From NCBI GenBank assembly GCA_018065475.1, contig JAGHTD010000240.1, forward strand, positions 1-10,431: 10,431 nt of DNA, in the 5' to 3' direction. A program made the translations under genes and the position numbers. Positions 7,604-10,431 of the stretch are shown here, one piece after another. A model generated the notes under the pieces. That model had not been told where the DNA came from and did no database searches. It saw only the letters and a program-made list of their open reading frames with translations. This DNA comes from Candidatus Colimorpha enterica (GTDB taxonomy: Bacteria > Bacillota > Clostridia > Oscillospirales > CAG-272). Position 1 is the first letter of the stretch, and each line of letters begins with the position of its first letter.

Positions 7604-7632
7604 ATTATACCATATTCGGAGGAGAAAGTCAA
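7604..7632 (-). promoter_or_regulatory. Sigma-A promoter with extended -10, driving ymdB and the operon
   Basis: Read on the minus strand, TTGACT (7632-7627) is separated by exactly 17 bases from a perfect TATAAT (7609-7604). TG stands one base before the -10, giving an extended TGGTATAAT. Transcription should start near 7597, giving a leader of about 28 bases before the ymdB ATG. A second overlapping TATAAT is shifted by five bases, but its spacing would be poor. This is the only strong promoter seen for the nine minus-strand genes. Confidence 0.85.
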
Positions 7633-7644
7633 CATAATTACGAC

Positions 7645-7685
7645 AGCATTTATTTATCCTTTGGTATTGAAAAAAATAAAATGCT
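7645..7685. repeat. Imperfect inverted repeat over the lysR promoter, candidate operator
   Basis: The left arm starts with AGCATTT (7645-7651) and the right arm ends with its exact complement AAATGCT (7679-7685). Allowing one bulged base, the match extends through the adjoining AT-rich bases (about 7652-7657 and 7672-7678). The centre lies at about 7665, just before the lysR -35. LysR-type proteins usually bind such interrupted dyads and often repress their own gene, so this is a plausible autoregulatory site. The AT-rich extension could be chance, and binding is inferred. Confidence 0.4.
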
Positions 7686-7695
7686 ATGATATAAT
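7667..7695 (+). promoter_or_regulatory. Sigma-A promoter with extended -10, driving the LysR-type gene
   Basis: TTGAAA (7667-7672) is followed after 17 bases by a perfect TATAAT (7690-7695). TG at 7687-7688 makes an extended -10 (TGATATAAT). Transcription should begin near 7702, leaving a leader of about 29 bases before the ATG at 7731. The -35 and much of the spacer fall inside the inverted repeat 7645-7685, so a protein bound there would compete with RNA polymerase. Confidence 0.82.
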
Positions 7696-7730
7696 ATAAT
7701 AAGACTTAATGTTTCTCCGCGGAGGAAAAG

Positions 7731-8606
7731 ATGATTCGTTACACGGCGTTCTGCAAAATATGCGAAACGGGTTCGTTCACCCGCGCGGCGGAGGAGATGG
7801 GATACACTCAGGCGGCTGTTTCCCAGATGATCCGCTCGCTCGAGGACGAGCTTTCCGTCACGCTTTTCATACGCACGAGGCGGGGAGTCGAGCTTACCGA
7901 GGAAGGAAAACGGCTTTTCCCCCTCATCGAGAAATACGTTCTTGCCTACCGCGATCTCGGAGAGGCGGCGTCCGACATAAACGGGCTTGAAATGGGTGAG
8001 ATTAGGATCGGTACCTGCTCGAGCATTTCGCAGAGACTTCTTCCGCCCCTTATCTCCGACTTCACGAAGATATATCCCAACGTGACGTTCACCCTTATGC
8101 AGGGAAACAACACTACGATGCCGGAATGGATCAAGTCGGGTATGATCGACTTCGGATTCGTCTATCCGCAGGCGGCGAAGGAGCTTCAATGCAGGATCAT
8201 CTTAAAAGACCCCTATCTTGCCGTAATACCCGAAAATCACCCTCTTGCGGAAAAGAGCGAGGTGTCGCTTGAAGAACTGGCACGCGAGCCGCTGATAATC
8301 GCCGACGAGGGGATAACCAACACGGTGCTCATGGCGTTTGAAAACAAGGGGATAAAGGTGTCCCCGAAATTCAGGATACAGGATGACCATACGATCCTTT
8401 CGATGGTGGAAAGCGGGCTGGGCGTCAGCGTCCTGTCCTCAATGCTGCTCGAAAAGGCGGATTACAGGATAAAGAAGCTCAAGATAAGCACACCCGTCGT
8501 CCGTTCGTTCGGCGTGACCTACCGTGACAGGGAGAGTCTCCCCATCAGCTCAAAAAAGTTTATTGACTTCATGTTTGAAAAAACCGGTACAAAAAACAGG
8601 ATGTGA
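7731..8606 (+). CDS. LysR-type transcriptional regulator
   Basis: A 291-residue LysR-type transcriptional regulator. The N-terminal winged helix-turn-helix covers about residues 1-62, with the recognition region GSFTRAAEEMGYTQAAVSQM at 14-33 and then LEDELSVTLFIRTRRGVELT. A linker helix leads to a periplasmic-binding-protein-like effector domain from about 88 to 285 (GEIRIGTCSSISQRLLPPLI, then LAVIPENHPLA and VESGLGVSVLSSMLL). The effector cannot be deduced. The start is set by GGAGG at 7721-7725, five bases ahead of the ATG, within the palindrome CTCCGCGGAG (7715-7724). It is divergent from ymdB, and its stop is four bases before the zinc-ribbon gene, so those downstream genes or the divergent operon are its likely targets. 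The target genes are an inference; the family call is firm. Confidence 0.95.
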   Translation: MIRYTAFCKICETGSFTRAAEEMGYTQAAVSQMIRSLEDELSVTLFIRTRRGVELTEEGKRLFPLIEKYVLAYRDLGEAASDINGLEMGEIRIGTCSSISQRLLPPLISDFTKIYPNVTFTLMQGNNTTMPEWIKSGMIDFGFVYPQAAKELQCRIILKDPYLAVIPENHPLAEKSEVSLEELAREPLIIADEGITNTVLMAFENKGIKVSPKFRIQDDHTILSMVESGLGVSVLSSMLLEKADYRIKKLKISTPVVRSFGVTYRDRESLPISSKKFIDFMFEKTGTKNRM

Positions 8607-8610
8607 GAAA

Positions 8611-9726
8611 ATGACCGAAAATATCATAAAAGAAGATACGTTATTTGACTATAAATGTCCCAACTGCGGCGGAAAAGTCGAGTTTGACCCCGAACTGCAG
8701 AAGCTGAAATGCCCTTACTGCGATTCGGTATTCGAGATCGACGATCTCAAGACCTACGACGAGCTTCTCGGAAGAGACGCGGAAGACAATATCGAGTGGG
8801 AAAACAACGGCAATTATTGGAGCGAGGGAGATGACGAGGGAGTTTCGGTTTACATCTGCAACTCCTGCGGAGGTGAGATCGTCACCGATCAGACCACTGC
8901 GGCATCCTCATGCCCTTACTGCGGCAACCCGGTCGTCATGGCGGGCAACCTCGCCGGCGATCTCCGCCCGGATTACGTCCTGCCCTTCAAGATCAGCAAG
9001 GAAGAGGCAAAGGCGGCGCTCACCGCTCACGTCAGCAACAAAAAACTGCTTCCCAAGCTCTTCAGGGATCAGAACCATATTGATGAAATAAAAGGACTTT
9101 ACGTTCCGTTCTGGCTCTTCGACGCCGACAGCACGGCAGAGGCCAGATGGCACTGTACGACGGTGCGCAGCTGGACGGACAGCAAATACAGCTACACCGA
9201 AACGAGCCACTATTCGGTATTCAGACGCGCGAAAATGGCGTTCGGGAATATTCCCGTTGACGGTTCATCGCAGATCGCAAACGACCTTATGGAATCCATA
9301 GAGCCGTTTGATTTCAGCGAGGCGGTCGATTTCAGAACGGCGTACCTCAGCGGCTACCTCGCCGACAGATACGACGTCACGGAGGAGGAATGCGTTTCGA
9401 GGGCGAGCGAGAGACTGAAAGCCACCTCTCTCGACGAGCTCGGGCGCACCGTTTCCGGCTATTCGTCAATGACGACCGAGGCGGTCAACGTCACCGAATC
9501 GACGGGAAAGGCGAAATACGTGCTCTATCCCGTTTGGTTCCTCAATACCAACTGGAACGGAGAACGCTACCATTTTGCCGTAAACGGTCAGACGGGAAAG
9601 CTCGTCGGAAACCTGCCGGTGGACAAAAAACTCGCATGGATGTGGTTTTTCATATATCTTTTCGGCTCGTTCGCCGTGACGTTCGCGATAGCACTGCTTC
9701 TCGGCAAGCTCCTCGGAGGTATGTGA
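8611..9726 (+). CDS. Tail-anchored double zinc-ribbon protein, function unknown
   Basis: A 371-residue protein usually annotated as TFIIB-type zinc-ribbon-containing; I know no established function. Two four-cysteine ribbons are visible: CPNC (Cys16/19) with CPYC (Cys34/37), and CNSC (Cys83/86) with CPYC (Cys101/104), separated by an acidic linker. A large middle domain follows, with YVLPFKISKEEA (122-133), LYVPFWLFDADSTAEARW (163-180), YVLYPVWFLNTNW (303-315) and AVNGQTGKLVGNLPVD (323-338). The pattern of conserved-looking aromatic residues suggests a beta-rich fold. One hydrophobic helix at about 342-367 ends the protein, so the ribbons and middle domain probably face the cytoplasm. An upstream in-frame ATG at 8524 lies within lysR and is rejected; the ATG at 8611 has AGG about ten bases upstream and starts a family-like sequence. 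The gene lies between lysR and a TPM gene. Confidence 0.85.
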   Translation: MTENIIKEDTLFDYKCPNCGGKVEFDPELQKLKCPYCDSVFEIDDLKTYDELLGRDAEDNIEWENNGNYWSEGDDEGVSVYICNSCGGEIVTDQTTAASSCPYCGNPVVMAGNLAGDLRPDYVLPFKISKEEAKAALTAHVSNKKLLPKLFRDQNHIDEIKGLYVPFWLFDADSTAEARWHCTTVRSWTDSKYSYTETSHYSVFRRAKMAFGNIPVDGSSQIANDLMESIEPFDFSEAVDFRTAYLSGYLADRYDVTEEECVSRASERLKATSLDELGRTVSGYSSMTTEAVNVTESTGKAKYVLYPVWFLNTNWNGERYHFAVNGQTGKLVGNLPVDKKLAWMWFFIYLFGSFAVTFAIALLLGKLLGGM

Positions 9727-9727
9727 T

Positions 9728-10431
9728 ATGAAAAGATTATTTGCGATAATTCTTGCGGCTTTGCTTGTCGCACTTCCGCTCACGGCTTTTGCGGAGGAGA
9801 GAAGCTACGTTTACGATTACGACGACCTTCTCGACGATTCCGAGGAGGCGGAGCTTCAGAAGTATATCCTTTCGGTAAAGAGCAGATACGGCTTCGACAT
9901 CGTCGTCCTGACCGCGTCGGATACCAACGGTATGACGATGCAGGAGATGACCGACAACTTCTACGACGCAAACGGGTTCGGAGACGTCAACGGAGGCGTG
10001 CTCATCGCCCTCGTACTCAGCGACAGAGCGTGGGAGGTCTCCACTTCAAGCGAGATACGAAACATAATCGCCGACGATGAGATCCTGTATTATTCGGATG
10101 AGTTCACCGGCTGTTTCGCCGACGGGATGTATCTCGAAGGGTTCGAGCGTTTTTCCGATTTCTGCGCAAGGGAATACGGTCTTTACGAGAGCACGGGAAG
10201 CACCGAGCCGTCCTACTATGACGATCCCTCATACGGAAAAGACGATCCGCCGATCTATGATCCTTCGTATTACGATCCTCCGGTCAGGAGAGAGGATTTC
10301 GACAGCGATTTCGACTACTTTATGTACGAGCATAAGACGGGGCTCATCGTTTCCGTCATCGTCGCGTTCATATTCGCTCTAATAAAGATCAGCTCCGACA
10401 AAAACAAGCTGGTCTCCGTCCGTCCCGTAAA
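9728..10431 (+). CDS. Secreted, membrane-anchored TPM-domain protein (3' end cut by window)
   Basis: The first 234 codons of a TPM (TLP18.3/Psb32/MOLO-1, YgcG-like) domain protein. A Sec signal peptide is clear at 1-22 (MKRLFAIILAALLVALPLTA, then FA before EE). The TPM domain runs from about 26 to 150, with YVYDYDDLLDDSEEAELQKY, FDIVVLTASD, NGGVLIALVLSDRAWEVSTS and a C-terminal helix (FERFSDFCAREYG). A Tyr/Asp/Pro-rich linker of about 40 residues (repeated DPSY and DPP) follows. A membrane helix lies at about 205-221 (GLIVSVIVAFIFALIKI), and the frame stays open to the edge in a basic tail. The TPM domain should lie outside the membrane with the tail in the cytoplasm. GGAGG at 9715-9719 lies eight bases ahead of the ATG, and the gap from the zinc-ribbon gene is one base, so they are cotranscribed. 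Biochemical function is unknown; some TPM proteins act in membrane-protein or photosystem repair. Confidence 0.88.
   Translation, partial: MKRLFAIILAALLVALPLTAFAEERSYVYDYDDLLDDSEEAELQKYILSVKSRYGFDIVVLTASDTNGMTMQEMTDNFYDANGFGDVNGGVLIALVLSDRAWEVSTSSEIRNIIADDEILYYSDEFTGCFADGMYLEGFERFSDFCAREYGLYESTGSTEPSYYDDPSYGKDDPPIYDPSYYDPPVRREDFDSDFDYFMYEHKTGLIVSVIVAFIFALIKISSDKNKLVSVRPV

Noticed and set aside
6898..7689. A 263-codon plus-strand frame opposite ymdB, running into the spacer
   Set aside because: It is antisense to an intact metallophosphoesterase gene, and its C terminus would be read from the AT-rich promoter spacer.
7715..7724. A perfect palindrome CTCCGCGGAG over the lysR ribosome binding site
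   Set aside because: It leaves no loop, so a stable RNA hairpin is unlikely; it could act as a DNA site, but ten bases including an SD match can arise by chance.
7570..7730. A terminator, small RNA or riboswitch in the only intergenic spacer
   Set aside because: No GC-rich stem with a T-run was found, and both promoter leaders are about 28 bases, too short for a riboswitch.
8524..8610. A longer N terminus for the zinc-ribbon protein starting at 8524
   Set aside because: The extra 29 codons lie inside lysR in another frame, and the ATG at 8611 has upstream AGG/GAG and begins the family-like sequence.

Overview
The window looks like chromosomal DNA from an anaerobic, spore-forming-lineage Firmicute of the class Clostridia, perhaps Oscillospiraceae or Ruminococcaceae-like. 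The reasons are the gene content (ScpA/ScpB, LonA with EngB, a YtfI/YtfJ pair, YmdB), strong GGAGG-type ribosome binding sites, AT-rich sigma-A promoters, and G/C-rich third codon positions. The exact taxon cannot be fixed from the sequence alone.

The layout is two divergent transcription units separated by one 161-base AT-rich spacer (7570-7730). The left unit runs on the minus strand for about 7.6 kb. In transcription order it encodes YmdB phosphodiesterase, LonA protease, EngB/YsxC GTPase, an M50 site-2-protease-like membrane peptidase, ScpA, ScpB, a DUF2953 (YtfI-like) membrane protein, YtfJ/GerW sporulation protein and the start of an RluB-type rRNA pseudouridine synthase that leaves the window. 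The genes are nearly gapless: four junctions share the last bases of one gene with the start of the next (ATGA or TGATG), one overlaps by 28 bases, and the largest gap is 24 bases. No terminator or second convincing promoter was seen, so one promoter upstream of ymdB may serve all nine. The unit combines protein quality control (Lon, M50), ribosome maturation (EngB for the 50S subunit, RluB for 23S rRNA), chromosome condensation (ScpA and ScpB, the kleisin and partner of SMC) and sporulation-lineage functions (YtfI/YtfJ).

The right unit runs on the plus strand: a LysR-type regulator, a membrane-tethered protein with two zinc ribbons, and a secreted, membrane-anchored TPM-domain protein cut by the window edge. 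They are separated by 4 and 1 bases. The pairing of a double-zinc-ribbon protein with a TPM protein recurs in Firmicutes but has no settled function. Its linkage to a LysR regulator is the most interesting part of the window.

The spacer holds two back-to-back extended -10 sigma-A promoters whose -10 regions are mirror copies of an 11-base sequence. An imperfect inverted repeat straddles the lysR -35 element and is a candidate operator. No RNA genes, insertion sequences, CRISPR arrays, phage genes or attachment sites were found. The window is mostly housekeeping sequence with one poorly understood accessory cluster at its right end.
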